A DNA stretch of 49,760 bases from Parapedobacter deserti (GTDB lineage Bacteria; Bacteroidota; Bacteroidia; Sphingobacteriales; Sphingobacteriaceae): the NCBI RefSeq assembly GCF_042646065.1, contig NZ_JBHRTA010000031.1, positions 1 through 49,760 on the forward strand, in the 5' to 3' direction. The position numbers and the translations under genes were made by a program. How positions within the stretch are numbered: the first letter of the stretch is position 1; each line of letters begins with the position of its first letter. The notes beneath the pieces were generated by a model that was not told the DNA's origin, made no database searches, and was given only the letters and a program-made list of their open reading frames with translations. Shown piece by piece: positions 41,312-48,650 of this stretch.

Positions 41312-42655
41312 CTAGAGTGTTCCCGTGCTTTTCAGCAGGTTGTAATACTGGAAAAGGACGCCGATCGCCGCGTTGGCGTGCTGCAGCTCGGCTTCCAGTT
41401 TGGCGTTTGTCGCATCAGTCATCTCGGCCGTGATGGCCAGCTGATTCAGGTACTTCGCTTCGACGATGTGATAGTTCTCGTTGGCGAGGCGTTTGGACTC
41501 CTCCATCAGTTTTTCCTGCTGCACGGCCTCCCGGTATTTGGTATAGGCGGCATTGATGCCGATATCAATGTTCTGCAGGGTCAATTCCAACGCCTCCTGT
41601 GCGATGACCGTCTGCCTTTCCCCGACCTGTATGCGTTTCTTCGTGCGGAACAGGTTGTCGATAGTATAATTCAGGCTCACGCCCACCTGCCAGGTGTTAT
41701 TGTATAGGTCCATCACCGGCGTGCCTGTCGTGAGCGGGCGCTGCATGTTGTACCCGCCGAAGGCTGATACCGCAGGAAGCCGGTCGGTCTTGATCAGGCT
41801 TACGTTCTTTTCGGCCATACCGATCTGCTGGTTAGCCGAACGGATAACGGGGTGCGCACGACGGGCTAGGTCCACGTAATGCGACTGCGCCTGAATCCGG
41901 GGCTCGCCGATGGGATCGGCTGGCCTGACCAGCACATCAGCCGGCAGGCCCAATGCATAGGCCAGTTGGTTACTCAGGATGGCGTGGTTGTTTCGGGCCG
42001 TCAGGATGGATTGCTCCAGGTTCTTGATCTGCAGTTCCCCGCGGATCACTTCGTTGCGCGTAACCATATCCTGTTCGTACTGTCTCAGCACATTGGCCAG
42101 CCGCTGCTCGGCGAGCACCCTGTTCTGCTCGAATACCTGCAATTGGTTGAGCACCCTGCAGATATCCAGGTAATTGGAAATGACGAGGAACTTGATCGAC
42201 TGCATGTCATTTTCAAGGTCGAGTTCCACAAGCTGGGTCTGCAACCCAGCCAATTCGATGGATTTGGTTATTGCACCGCCCTTGTAAAGCAACTGCGAAG
42301 CCTGCACGGCAAAGGAATTCCCGAAATGCGGCATCTCCACGGTCTGCAACTTGGAAAAGTCCGTATTCAGCACCAGCGCGTCACCAAGATAAAGTGCACT
42401 GGCTGAAAAGGTCGCCGTGGGCAACCGCTGCTGTTTCGCCACATCCTGCTGGGCCCGGTTGAGCGAGACATTGGCCTTAGAGAGCTTCAGCTGCTGGTGG
42501 TTTTCCATTGCCAGTTCCACGGCTTCGTCAAGGGTTAACCGGTGCTCGGCACGTTCCTGCCCGGAGGCTGCCGATGTCGTCAAGGCAGCCACCGCCGTCA
42601 GCCACATCACGCCCCTTAGTGATTTCAACGCCTGATTTTTATACCTATTCATCAT
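41312..42655 (-). CDS. TolC-family outer-membrane efflux protein
   Basis: 447 residues with a signal peptide (MNRYKNQALKSL, then hydrophobic, cleaved near ASGQ), followed by LTLDEAVELAMENHQQLKLS, the characteristic opening of TolC proteins, and two repeats of long helices with short strands, e.g. NWQVGVSLNYTIDNLF and the C-terminal NYHIVEAKYLNQLAITAEMTDA. It forms the outer-membrane channel for the pump encoded downstream. It is 53 bases after the marR gene. The length is within the family range and no defects are seen. Confidence 0.9.
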   Translation of the reverse strand: MMNRYKNQALKSLRGVMWLTAVAALTTSAASGQERAEHRLTLDEAVELAMENHQQLKLSKANVSLNRAQQDVAKQQRLPTATFSASALYLGDALVLNTDFSKLQTVEMPHFGNSFAVQASQLLYKGGAITKSIELAGLQTQLVELDLENDMQSIKFLVISNYLDICRVLNQLQVFEQNRVLAEQRLANVLRQYEQDMVTRNEVIRGELQIKNLEQSILTARNNHAILSNQLAYALGLPADVLVRPADPIGEPRIQAQSHYVDLARRAHPVIRSANQQIGMAEKNVSLIKTDRLPAVSAFGGYNMQRPLTTGTPVMDLYNNTWQVGVSLNYTIDNLFRTKKRIQVGERQTVIAQEALELTLQNIDIGINAAYTKYREAVQQEKLMEESKRLANENYHIVEAKYLNQLAITAEMTDATNAKLEAELQHANAAIGVLFQYYNLLKSTGTL

Positions 42656-42708
42656 TTTTATTAGTCAATATGTTAACTGTTAAATATCTAACTATTGTAT
42701 TAAATTTT

Positions 42709-43134
42709 TTATTCGATTACCCTGTTCATCTTGGCAATCACCCGGTTCATCACTTTCAGCTCCTCCGCCGTTACATCTTTATAGAGCAGGTCAAACATCT
42801 CATCGAATATCGGCTGTACGACGCCCACCAGTTCCCTGCCCTTGGCCGTCAGGGTGATGATCTTGTTTCTCCTATCCGCCGAATCCTCATTCCGGACCAC
42901 CAGCCCCCGTTTTTGCAAATTATCTATCAACGACGTCAGGCTGGCTTTATTTTTAAATGTAACATCGGCGATCTGCTGCTGGTTCATATACTTTTGCTTG
43001 GAAAGTATCAGCAGTACCCGTACCATTTCATAGGTGACGTCCAGTTCCAGGGCCGCAAAACGCTTCTGAAAATAATGGCGCACATTGAGGCTCAGCATCT
43101 GCATATTCTCTACTAAATTTTTGACAGCGTCCAT
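42709..43134 (-). CDS. MarR-family regulator of the efflux operon
   Basis: 141 residues with the MarR winged helix: YEMVRVLLILSKQKYMNQQQIADVTFKNKASLTSLIDNLQKRGLV, and the wing motif DSADRRNKIITLTAKGREL with the conserved D-R-R. It is first in the leftward operon that encodes TolC, the fusion protein, the MFS pump and HdeD-like protein, so it most likely represses its own operon and is released by a pump substrate (family knowledge). A promoter with an overlapping inverted repeat lies upstream. Confidence 0.9.
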   Translation of the reverse strand: MDAVKNLVENMQMLSLNVRHYFQKRFAALELDVTYEMVRVLLILSKQKYMNQQQIADVTFKNKASLTSLIDNLQKRGLVVRNEDSADRRNKIITLTAKGRELVGVVQPIFDEMFDLLYKDVTAEELKVMNRVIAKMNRVIE

Positions 43135-43154
43135 ATCTCTCGTTGTTTATGGGA

Positions 43155-43190
43155 CAAAGGTAAAACAAAAATGGTTAGAATACAAACTAA
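43155..43190 (-). promoter_or_regulatory. marR promoter with overlapping operator-like repeat
   Basis: On the minus strand TTTG (plus 43183-43186), 20 bases, then TACCTTTG (plus 43155-43162): a full Bacteroidota promoter. The imperfect inverted repeat TTAG (43175-43178)/CTAA (43187-43190) overlaps the -33 box and is a fair MarR binding site. It lies 21 bases before the start codon. Confidence 0.65.
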
Positions 43191-43226
43191 TATTTAAAAA
43201 ATTCGTTGTGCGTGTGAGTTTCATGT

Positions 43227-43949
43227 TTGCTTGACTTTGAGGGTAACAGGAAACCTGACGTTGAGCTTATTGGGTCTGCGCAACCGGAAACCCTTGTTTG
43301 TAATCGCAATAGTGGTTTGGTGGGGGGGGGTGGGAGCCAGCCAAAAACAAAAATCACCTTTTCATTTTGCGCGGAATTGAACAGCACGCAAAGAACCAAC
43401 ATTAAAAACGCTGTACAAGACGCTGCCGATTTGAACTGTGCAACTTATGTTGTCAATATGGCCTTGGCAAACAAGCCGGACCTAGCAATCGGTATTTGCG
43501 TGGACGGGACGCTAGGAAACGGCACATATAATGCGGCAACAAAGAGCATCGTGTTTTCGACAAACTTTGCTTCGACCCATGTCGAGGTTATACGGCACGA
43601 ACTCTTCCACGCGTATCAGGACAACATTGCTTATTCAGGTGGCATCGGCAATTACAGTCTAGGTGAACCGGTTTATAGCAACATCGAATTTGAGCAAGCG
43701 CTTTTCCATGATATTATGATGCTTCACGGATCCAGTGCAACCGCGATGAATTATTCAGAAGATGAACAACTCAAAGGTCAATATAAAACCTGGATAGACT
43801 CTTTAACTAACAATGGCACCGAATACCCGGATTTTTCAGCCAATTGGTCCACGTTCGAAACCAAGTATTTCGAGTTCTTGGAAGAGTTCAAGGACACCAA
43901 TCCGTATTATAATGCACCGATCATCGGCACGTTGAACCGGAAGCATTGA
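43227..43949 (+). CDS. Orphan zinc-metallopeptidase toxin-like domain
   Basis: An open frame of 240 residues. From about residue 40 it looks like a zincin domain: VIRHELFHAYQDN gives the HExxH site (H124, E125, H128), and NIEFE at 152-156 offers the third ligand. This resembles metallopeptidase toxin domains at the C-termini of Bacteroidota polymorphic toxins (recollection). The first 35 codons cover a copied piece of another gene (43267-43308) and a G9 tract, there is only a TTG start, and no delivery domain is present, so it is probably a 3' toxin fragment. Its C-terminal 31 residues, from TKYFEFLEEF to the stop, recur before each of the next two exported genes. The gene for the first immunity-like protein starts 78 bases later. 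Confidence 0.65.
   Translation: MLDFEGNRKPDVELIGSAQPETLVCNRNSGLVGGGGSQPKTKITFSFCAELNSTQRTNIKNAVQDAADLNCATYVVNMALANKPDLAIGICVDGTLGNGTYNAATKSIVFSTNFASTHVEVIRHELFHAYQDNIAYSGGIGNYSLGEPVYSNIEFEQALFHDIMMLHGSSATAMNYSEDEQLKGQYKTWIDSLTNNGTEYPDFSANWSTFETKYFEFLEEFKDTNPYYNAPIIGTLNRKH
43267..43308 (+). repeat. 42-bp repeat, left copy
   Basis: These 42 bases are identical to 47006-47047. The right copy is inside a coding frame for a membrane protein; the left copy sits in the 5' part of the toxin frame and reads in a different frame. Similarity extends weakly a few bases both ways. The pair brackets the toxin/immunity array. Confidence 0.85.
43322..43330 (+). repeat. G9 homopolymer in the toxin frame
   Basis: Nine consecutive G, followed by T and GGG. 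It encodes the VGGGGS stretch. A one-base slip would shift the reading frame of all sequence downstream. Confidence 0.9.
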
Positions 43950-44027
43950 AACGGGTTTTTAACGGAGGGTTACAGCCCGATTGTGAAAATTGATGCTTTA
44001 TTTCATCTTTATAAAAGACAATAGGAT

Positions 44028-44555
44028 ATGAAGAATTTTTTGAGAATAATGACAATTGCCCTCACCAACCTGATTTTCTTATTGAATACCGAGGCCCAAG
44101 AAAAGTTTATTGAAGGTAAACAGACGATGGGCGACCGAACTTTTGAAATAAGGATTTCTAAAATCAACCCAGAAAGAATGTGGGTTACTACAAGGCTTCC
44201 ACAATACAAGAACGGCTATCCTTTGCCTGAAACCCCAACCCCTCCTATGCCATTACAGAAAGGCGATTTGAATGTGGATACCACAACTGAAAAGACGATT
44301 ATCCACCAAGTGCTTAAGCACAAATTGGAAAAACTAAAGAAAAATAATGAACAAATCACCATCCATTATGTCTTTGGACAGGATGGAAACATCGTTGATA
44401 TAGAGTCATTTAGTTTTCCCAAAAACACACTCATCACGCCAAAGGAATTATATATGATAGACAAGCGCCTTCGCAAGGACGTCAAAGCCACTTTCAAGGG
44501 AAGGGAATACCTTGAACACCCGGTGATATTCTACGGCCGGGAAATCTGGTTTTGA
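44028..44555 (+). CDS. Exported immunity-like protein, copy 1
   Basis: 175 residues. N-terminal signal peptide MKNFLRIMTIALTNLIFLLN ending near TEAQ, a variable middle with YKNGYPLPETPTPPMPL, a helix (VLKHKLEKLKKNN), then IHYVFGQDGNIVDIESFSFPKN and a basic C-terminus VKATFKGREYLEHPVIFYGREIWF. The late strand-helix-strand pattern weakly recalls a TonB C-terminal-like fold. It is the first of three homologous genes after the metallopeptidase toxin-like frame. I infer a periplasmic immunity protein; its signal peptide would place it where a periplasm-acting protease would need to be blocked. ATG follows AATAGGAT. Confidence 0.6.
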   Translation: MKNFLRIMTIALTNLIFLLNTEAQEKFIEGKQTMGDRTFEIRISKINPERMWVTTRLPQYKNGYPLPETPTPPMPLQKGDLNVDTTTEKTIIHQVLKHKLEKLKKNNEQITIHYVFGQDGNIVDIESFSFPKNTLITPKELYMIDKRLRKDVKATFKGREYLEHPVIFYGREIWF

Positions 44556-44579
44556 AAAATACAAAGTACGAATTGGCTC

Positions 44580-44777
44580 ATGGAATACAGGTATTGCAAC
44601 CGGAGCTACATGGCGGTCTATTCCTGCTTCTCCGACCCGAAATACGCTTTCACAATTGCACTCTTATTCCTAATGTTATCCCTGGAAACCAAATATTTCG
44701 AGTTCTTGGAAGAGTTCAAGGACACCAATCCGTATTATAATGCACCGATCATCGGCACGGTGAACCGGAAGCACTGA
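44580..44777 (+). pseudogene. Orphan toxin-tail remnant, copy 2
   Basis: An open frame of 65 residues whose last 31 residues, TKYFEFLEEF to VNRKH, equal the metallopeptidase C-terminus except for one change (L to V). The first 34 residues are unrelated to the toxin body. There is no catalytic motif. It precedes immunity-like copy 2 by 78 bases, the same spacing as in copy 1. Confidence 0.6.
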
Positions 44778-44855
44778 AACGGGTTTTTAACGGGGGATTA
44801 CAGCCCGATTGTGAAAATTGATGCTTTATTTCATCTTTATAAAAGACAATAGGAT

Positions 44856-45374
44856 ATGAAGAATTTTTTGAAATTATTAGGGATTACTATAATAAACATA
44901 CTTTTATGTTTAACCGTCAGTGCTCAACAAAAATTTACGGAAGGAAAAATGATTGTTGATGAAATATCTTTTGAGGTATCATTTCCAAAAACCGAAAGTA
45001 TAGTCGTAAGTAGTCGCTTACCAAAATATAAAGACGGTTACCCATTACCCCAAAGCCCTACCCCTCCACTCCCGATACGGCGTGGTGATATGGAAGTAGA
45101 TACGCTTATAGATAGAAAGATCATTTACGAAGCGCTCAAAGAAAAGCTAGACAAGCTAAAAGCAAATAGCGAGAAAATTACCATCCGTTATGTTTTCGGG
45201 CAAGACGGGAATGTTCTTGACATATCATCTTACAGCCTTCCCAAAAACACGCTCACACCAAAGGAGTTGGCGGTGATAGACAAGCGCCTTCGCAAGGAGG
45301 TGAAAGCCACTTTCAAGGGAAGGGAATACCTTGAACATCCGGTGATATTCTATGGACGTGAAATCAGGTTTTGA
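44856..45374 (+). CDS. Exported immunity-like protein, copy 2
   Basis: 172 residues, homologous to copies 1 and 3. The signal peptide (MKNFLKLLGITIINILLCL, cleavage near VSAQ) is kept; the middle third differs most (EISFEVSFPKTESIVVSSR), while YPLPQSPTPPLPIRRGDMEVDT, FGQDGNVLDI and the last 35 residues are conserved. It lacks one residue of the NTLITPKEL block (NTLTPKEL). The pattern, divergent front and near-identical end, fits immunity genes that diversify against different toxins while recombining at shared ends. It lies between two toxin-tail remnants. Confidence 0.6.
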   Translation: MKNFLKLLGITIINILLCLTVSAQQKFTEGKMIVDEISFEVSFPKTESIVVSSRLPKYKDGYPLPQSPTPPLPIRRGDMEVDTLIDRKIIYEALKEKLDKLKANSEKITIRYVFGQDGNVLDISSYSLPKNTLTPKELAVIDKRLRKEVKATFKGREYLEHPVIFYGREIRF

Positions 45375-45398
45375 AAAATTCAAAGTGCGAATTGGCCC

Positions 45399-45596
45399 AT
45401 GGAATACAGGTATTGCAACCGGAGCTACATGGCGGTCTATTCCTGCTTCTCCGACCCAAGATACGCCTTCACAATTGCGCTCTTATTCCTAATGTTATCC
45501 CTGGAAACCAAATATTTCGAGTTCTTGGAAGAGTTCAAGGACACCAATCCGTATTATAATGCACCGATCATCGGCACGGTGAACCGGAAGCATTGA
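45399..45596 (+). pseudogene. Orphan toxin-tail remnant, copy 3
   Basis: Same structure as the remnant at 44580-44777: 65 residues ending in the shared TKYFEFLEEF to VNRKH tail, with only a few base changes. It precedes immunity-like copy 3 by 78 bases. No toxin body is present. Confidence 0.6.
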
Positions 45597-45674
45597 AACG
45601 GGTTTTTAATGGTGGATTACAGCCCGATTGTGAAAATTGATGCTTTATTTCATCTTTATAAAAGCCAATAGGAT

Positions 45675-46205
45675 ATGAAGAATTTTTTAAGATTATTGAT
45701 AATTACCACCCTAGCGAATGTAATTTGGTGCTCAATAGTTGGTGCACAGGAAAAATTTACGGAAGGGAAAAAAATAATAGGCAATCAAAGTTTTGAGACA
45801 AAGTTTCTTGAATCAAGTATGAATAGGATGGTTGTAATTACCAAACTTCCACAATTTAAAAATGGCTATCCATTGCCAACAAGCCCAACTCCCCCACTGC
45901 CAATACGGAGTGGCGATATGGAAGTGGATACAGTAGTTGATCGGAACATTTTTTTTGACGTGCTGAAAAGCAAACTAGATGCATTAAATACGAACAAAGA
46001 AGTAGTTATCATTAATTATGTTTTCGATCATGACGGCAATATATTGGATATTTCTTCTTATGGTTTTCCCAAAAACACACTCATCACGCCAAAGGAATTA
46101 TATATGATAGACAAGCGCCTTCGCAAGGAGGTGAAAGCCACTTTCAAGGGAAGGGAATACCTTGAACATCCGGTGATATTCTACGGCCGGGAAATCAGGT
46201 TTTAA
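45675..46205 (+). CDS. Exported immunity-like protein, copy 3
   Basis: 176 residues with signal peptide MKNFLRLLIITTLANVIWC and a cleavage site near VGAQ. Conserved blocks are YPLPTSPTPPLPIRSGDMEVDT, INYVFDHDGNILDISSYGFPKN and the terminal IDKRLRKEVKATFKGREY. It is the last gene of the array; no tail remnant follows it, and the next gene is the decayed GtrA. It shares its 3' third with copy 1 (NTLITPKELYMID) and its leader with copy 2. Confidence 0.6.
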   Translation: MKNFLRLLIITTLANVIWCSIVGAQEKFTEGKKIIGNQSFETKFLESSMNRMVVITKLPQFKNGYPLPTSPTPPLPIRSGDMEVDTVVDRNIFFDVLKSKLDALNTNKEVVIINYVFDHDGNILDISSYGFPKNTLITPKELYMIDKRLRKEVKATFKGREYLEHPVIFYGREIRF

Positions 46206-46337
46206 TGCTTTGGAGCCGGATTGATTGTTTGGTTTTAAGCCCTAGCTTCGTTCGCAGAGTCAAAGCAGACTGTAAGACTGTTGTCGAATTGTACAGCGTT
46301 GGTGGCAATCCTTAACAAAAATTGACTTGCAGGTTTT

Positions 46338-46702
46338 ATGCTTCGCCAGTTTTTCAAATTCAGGATGGTGGGTTTTAACGGTCTCTTCATCGATTTTAGT
46401 ATTACCTATATATTAAGGAAAAGCTGCTATGGAATAAATTTATTGCCAACGCTATTGGATTTTCAGTAGCCGTAGTTAGCAACTATAACAGGGTATGGAC
46501 TTTTGAAAGTAACGACCCACGAATTATACGACAACTAGGCTTATTCATTGTAATCAGTTTAGCAGGACTGGGCTTAAATACACTGACCATTTATATCCTC
46601 CACCAACGGAAAGAAATCGATTTCTATGTCAGTAAATTCATAGCGGTGATCATCGTATTCTGTTGGAACTTTTTTATTAACGCAACGGTTACTACTGCTT
46701 GA
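46338..46702 (+). pseudogene. GtrA-family membrane protein, frameshifted
   Basis: Frame 1 from ATG 46338 reads FFKFRMVGFNGLFIDFSITYI, the GtrA opening. After 46414 the reading moves to another frame, KEKLLWNKFIANAIGFSVAVVSNY, then NRVWTFESNDP and LAGLGLNTLTIYIL, to the stop at 46700. One base is missing at the switch, and two codons seem missing in SNY..NR. GtrA proteins flip polyprenyl-phosphate sugars for surface glycosylation. The gene is decayed; its original partner was probably the glycosyltransferase remnant just downstream. Confidence 0.75.
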
Positions 46703-46843
46703 GCGCTGACTAAGCAGCAAACGCTTTTAATCAATGTGACGTGCTGCCGTTACACTACCCACTGGCAACGTAGTGCCGATAGACGTCCCGTTTAGTTCTA
46801 AAGAAGAAGGGGACCTTGCCGTATATACGTATAACATCAGGCT

Positions 46844-47125
46844 GTGAGGGATATTGCGGCCTATCTACCCTTCGCAGTGGCGTTTTTTCTGCTTTTAATT
46901 TCTATGGTCGCTTTCCGGATTTATTATCCTTACTCCTCCTCCTCCAATGACTTCCGGCATATTTTCCCGGCTATTACCCCATTGGTATTGCTTGCCGTTG
47001 CCGGGTTATTGGGTCTGCGCAACCGGAAACCCTTGTTTGTAATCGCAGTTGTGGTCTTGGTCGCGTTCGCGGCCTCCGGCCTTTTGTTCCAAGTCATTAC
47101 CCTTGCAGCACTATTGGGGGTTTGA
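46844..47125 (+). pseudogene. C-terminal remnant of a membrane glycosyltransferase-like protein
   Basis: 93 residues from GTG 46844 with three hydrophobic segments; IYYPYSSSSNDFRHIFPAITPLVLLAVAGL resembles the C-terminal end of GT39-like membrane sugar transferases. In another frame the preceding bases read SSKEEGDLAVYTYNIRL up to a stop overlapping this start, so the protein probably continued upstream before a frameshift. Next to the broken GtrA gene this makes a former surface-glycosylation locus. Bases 47006-47047 are the right copy of the 42-bp repeat. Confidence 0.5.
47006..47047 (+). repeat. 42-bp repeat, right copy
   Basis: Identical to 43267-43308. Here it lies in frame within the membrane protein and codes for LLGLRNRKPLFVIA, so this is the likely original copy. 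Confidence 0.85.
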
Positions 47126-47401
47126 CACTGTTGTGGATTTTCTCCACACGGGCTTTGGGCTAAAAACGAATAGATTATAAGGAGTATCTTGAGCATGTCA
47201 GCCACAGGCTCGGTGGGAAAATGGGATTTGTGCTTTTAACTCTTTAGTTGATTTTATGCTTATTTCCCGTTGCCTCCTCTATTGTTTGCAATTTAAATTG
47301 TTTAGGCTTATCACGTTGCCGATTTCCTACCTCGCGGAGGAAGTGGCTGTGAATACACAGGTAACGTTCTGTCATACCCGGTAATGTATAGGATTACGAC
47401 A

Positions 47402-47890
47402 TTACTGAATTTGAAAGTCTTTTTTATATTTCAAGAAAGGGACATCCTCTAATGATAATAGCTCATCCTTATCCAATTCGAACAGACTGTATCGAACTGC
47501 TTTGAAATATTCCAACAATGTCGGTAATTGACTTCGCCTAATAGGAAGTAATTCATTAACATATGTGTAATTGAACCCTAACGATTTACTGTATTGTACA
47601 GAATCCTTTTCTATTGCCTTATTTAAAAACGCTAGAAATAGTTCTCGGTTAGACCCATATTTTATTTTTCGTATTTGACTTCTATACTTTTTTTCAACAG
47701 CGTCCTTTTTCTGTGCGTAGTCTTTATTCGGCTTTGCAATTTTCAAATACCGATCATAATCGATACTGTAATCTCTAAGTTTGTACAGTTCGGCGGCGAG
47801 TTCCCTCGCTTGTTCTCTAGTTTGACACTGAACTTTACTGGCCAACGTGATAATTATGATTACTGACAAATAGATTCTTAAACTTTTCAT
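47402..47890 (-). CDS. Exported hypothetical protein
   Basis: 162 residues with a signal peptide (MKSLRIYLSVIIIITLASKV, cleavage near CQT) and a helical, lysine- and tyrosine-rich mature part: ARELAAELYKLRDYSIDYDRYLKI, QKKDAVEKKYRSQIRKIKYGS. No family recognised. It lies on the minus strand, downstream of the toxin-like cluster at the window end. The 276-bp gap to the left (47126-47401) holds only a short hairpin (47132-47148). Confidence 0.6.
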   Translation of the reverse strand: MKSLRIYLSVIIIITLASKVQCQTREQARELAAELYKLRDYSIDYDRYLKIAKPNKDYAQKKDAVEKKYRSQIRKIKYGSNRELFLAFLNKAIEKDSVQYSKSLGFNYTYVNELLPIRRSQLPTLLEYFKAVRYSLFELDKDELLSLEDVPFLKYKKDFQIQ

Positions 47891-47941
47891 GTATTCTAAG
47901 TGTTTGGACGATAATAGACGCTCGTTGCACGGCCTACGCCT

Positions 47942-48196
47942 TCAATGGTAATTCTTGGATCCACTATAGACCTGACAGGCGGATCGCAGCCTGTAGACGC
48001 ACGATATACTGCGGCTATCTTGCTGTCCCTCGGCATTGAAAACAAGGAACCGGCGTATACTGATGTCGCGGTTATTCACGTAGTGTTCGGGTGCCACCAC
48101 CCGGTTGCCACTGCGTGTTTCCACAATCCAGGCGTCTTTCCCCCTCAGGATCAGCTTCTCCGCCGGGTCGCTGGGTCCAGTTGCTGCGTGTGCCAT
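47942..48196 (-). CDS. Doubtful small protein or gene fragment
   Basis: 84 residues; its ATG follows the TGA of the upstream membrane-protein gene directly, after GAGAAG, so translation by reinitiation is possible. LILRGKDAWIVETRSGNRVV looks protein-like, but the C-terminus is poor and the stretch is GC-richer than its neighbours. An equally long frame exists on the opposite strand. It may be a remnant of another gene. Confidence 0.3.
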   Translation of the reverse strand: MAHAATGPSDPAEKLILRGKDAWIVETRSGNRVVAPEHYVNNRDISIRRFLVFNAEGQQDSRSISCVYRLRSACQVYSGSKNYH

Positions 48197-48640
48197 TCAC
48201 TTCTCTGAATACCGATCCACCATAAAATACAAGAGTATCGAAACGGGAATACTGATGATAACGATGCGTACCAAAAGATTGAGATTATCCTGCCAATCTG
48301 GCGACGGAACGTAGGGCAGAAATACCGCCCAAAAACAAATGATTCCTGTCAAGACCAAACACTTTACCCACAACGAAAACCCATTTTTGCGTCTAGTGTA
48401 GCGCCACCCTTTAATTACTTGAAAGGGAATCAATATAAGGACAAAGAAAAATAGTGAAACAAACCACATGGGACGCAGGAGTACCTTGATATATTCCCAA
48501 AATGTATCATAATAGGCATCTTCATACCTGAATATCCCATTCTTTATTCCATCGATTAAACTACCCCAATGCCTTGACAGTGCCAGAATAGGAACGACAA
48601 ACAAACTTACCACCAAATTGACGACAACCTTTCGAATCAT
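48197..48640 (-). CDS. Four-helix membrane protein, possible immunity protein
   Basis: 147 residues with hydrophobic segments at about 4-22, 54-76, 91-109 and 120-140. Loops carry charged stretches such as HWGSLIDGIKNGIFRYEDAYYD and KGWRYTRRKNG. It begins ten bases after the interrupted gene at 48651-49511, in the same direction. Size and position would suit a membrane immunity protein for a toxin encoded upstream, but no family is recognised and this is inference. Confidence 0.6.
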   Translation of the reverse strand: MIRKVVVNLVVSLFVVPILALSRHWGSLIDGIKNGIFRYEDAYYDTFWEYIKVLLRPMWFVSLFFFVLILIPFQVIKGWRYTRRKNGFSLWVKCLVLTGIICFWAVFLPYVPSPDWQDNLNLLVRIVIISIPVSILLYFMVDRYSEK

Positions 48641-48650
48641 AGCCTTTCTT

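Larger units (their letters stand above)
43857..46205 (+). repeat. Tandem array of toxin-tail + immunity-like units
   Basis: A 171-bp block, covering the toxin tail codons, the stop, and the leader to the ATG, occurs at 43857-44027, 44685-44855 and 45504-45674 with few differences. Each copy is followed by an exported immunity-like gene. The start-to-start periods are 828 and 819 bp. A further 133-bp block is shared by units 2 and 3 (44552-44684 and 45371-45503). The last 120 or so bases of all three genes are also nearly identical. Confidence 0.9.
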
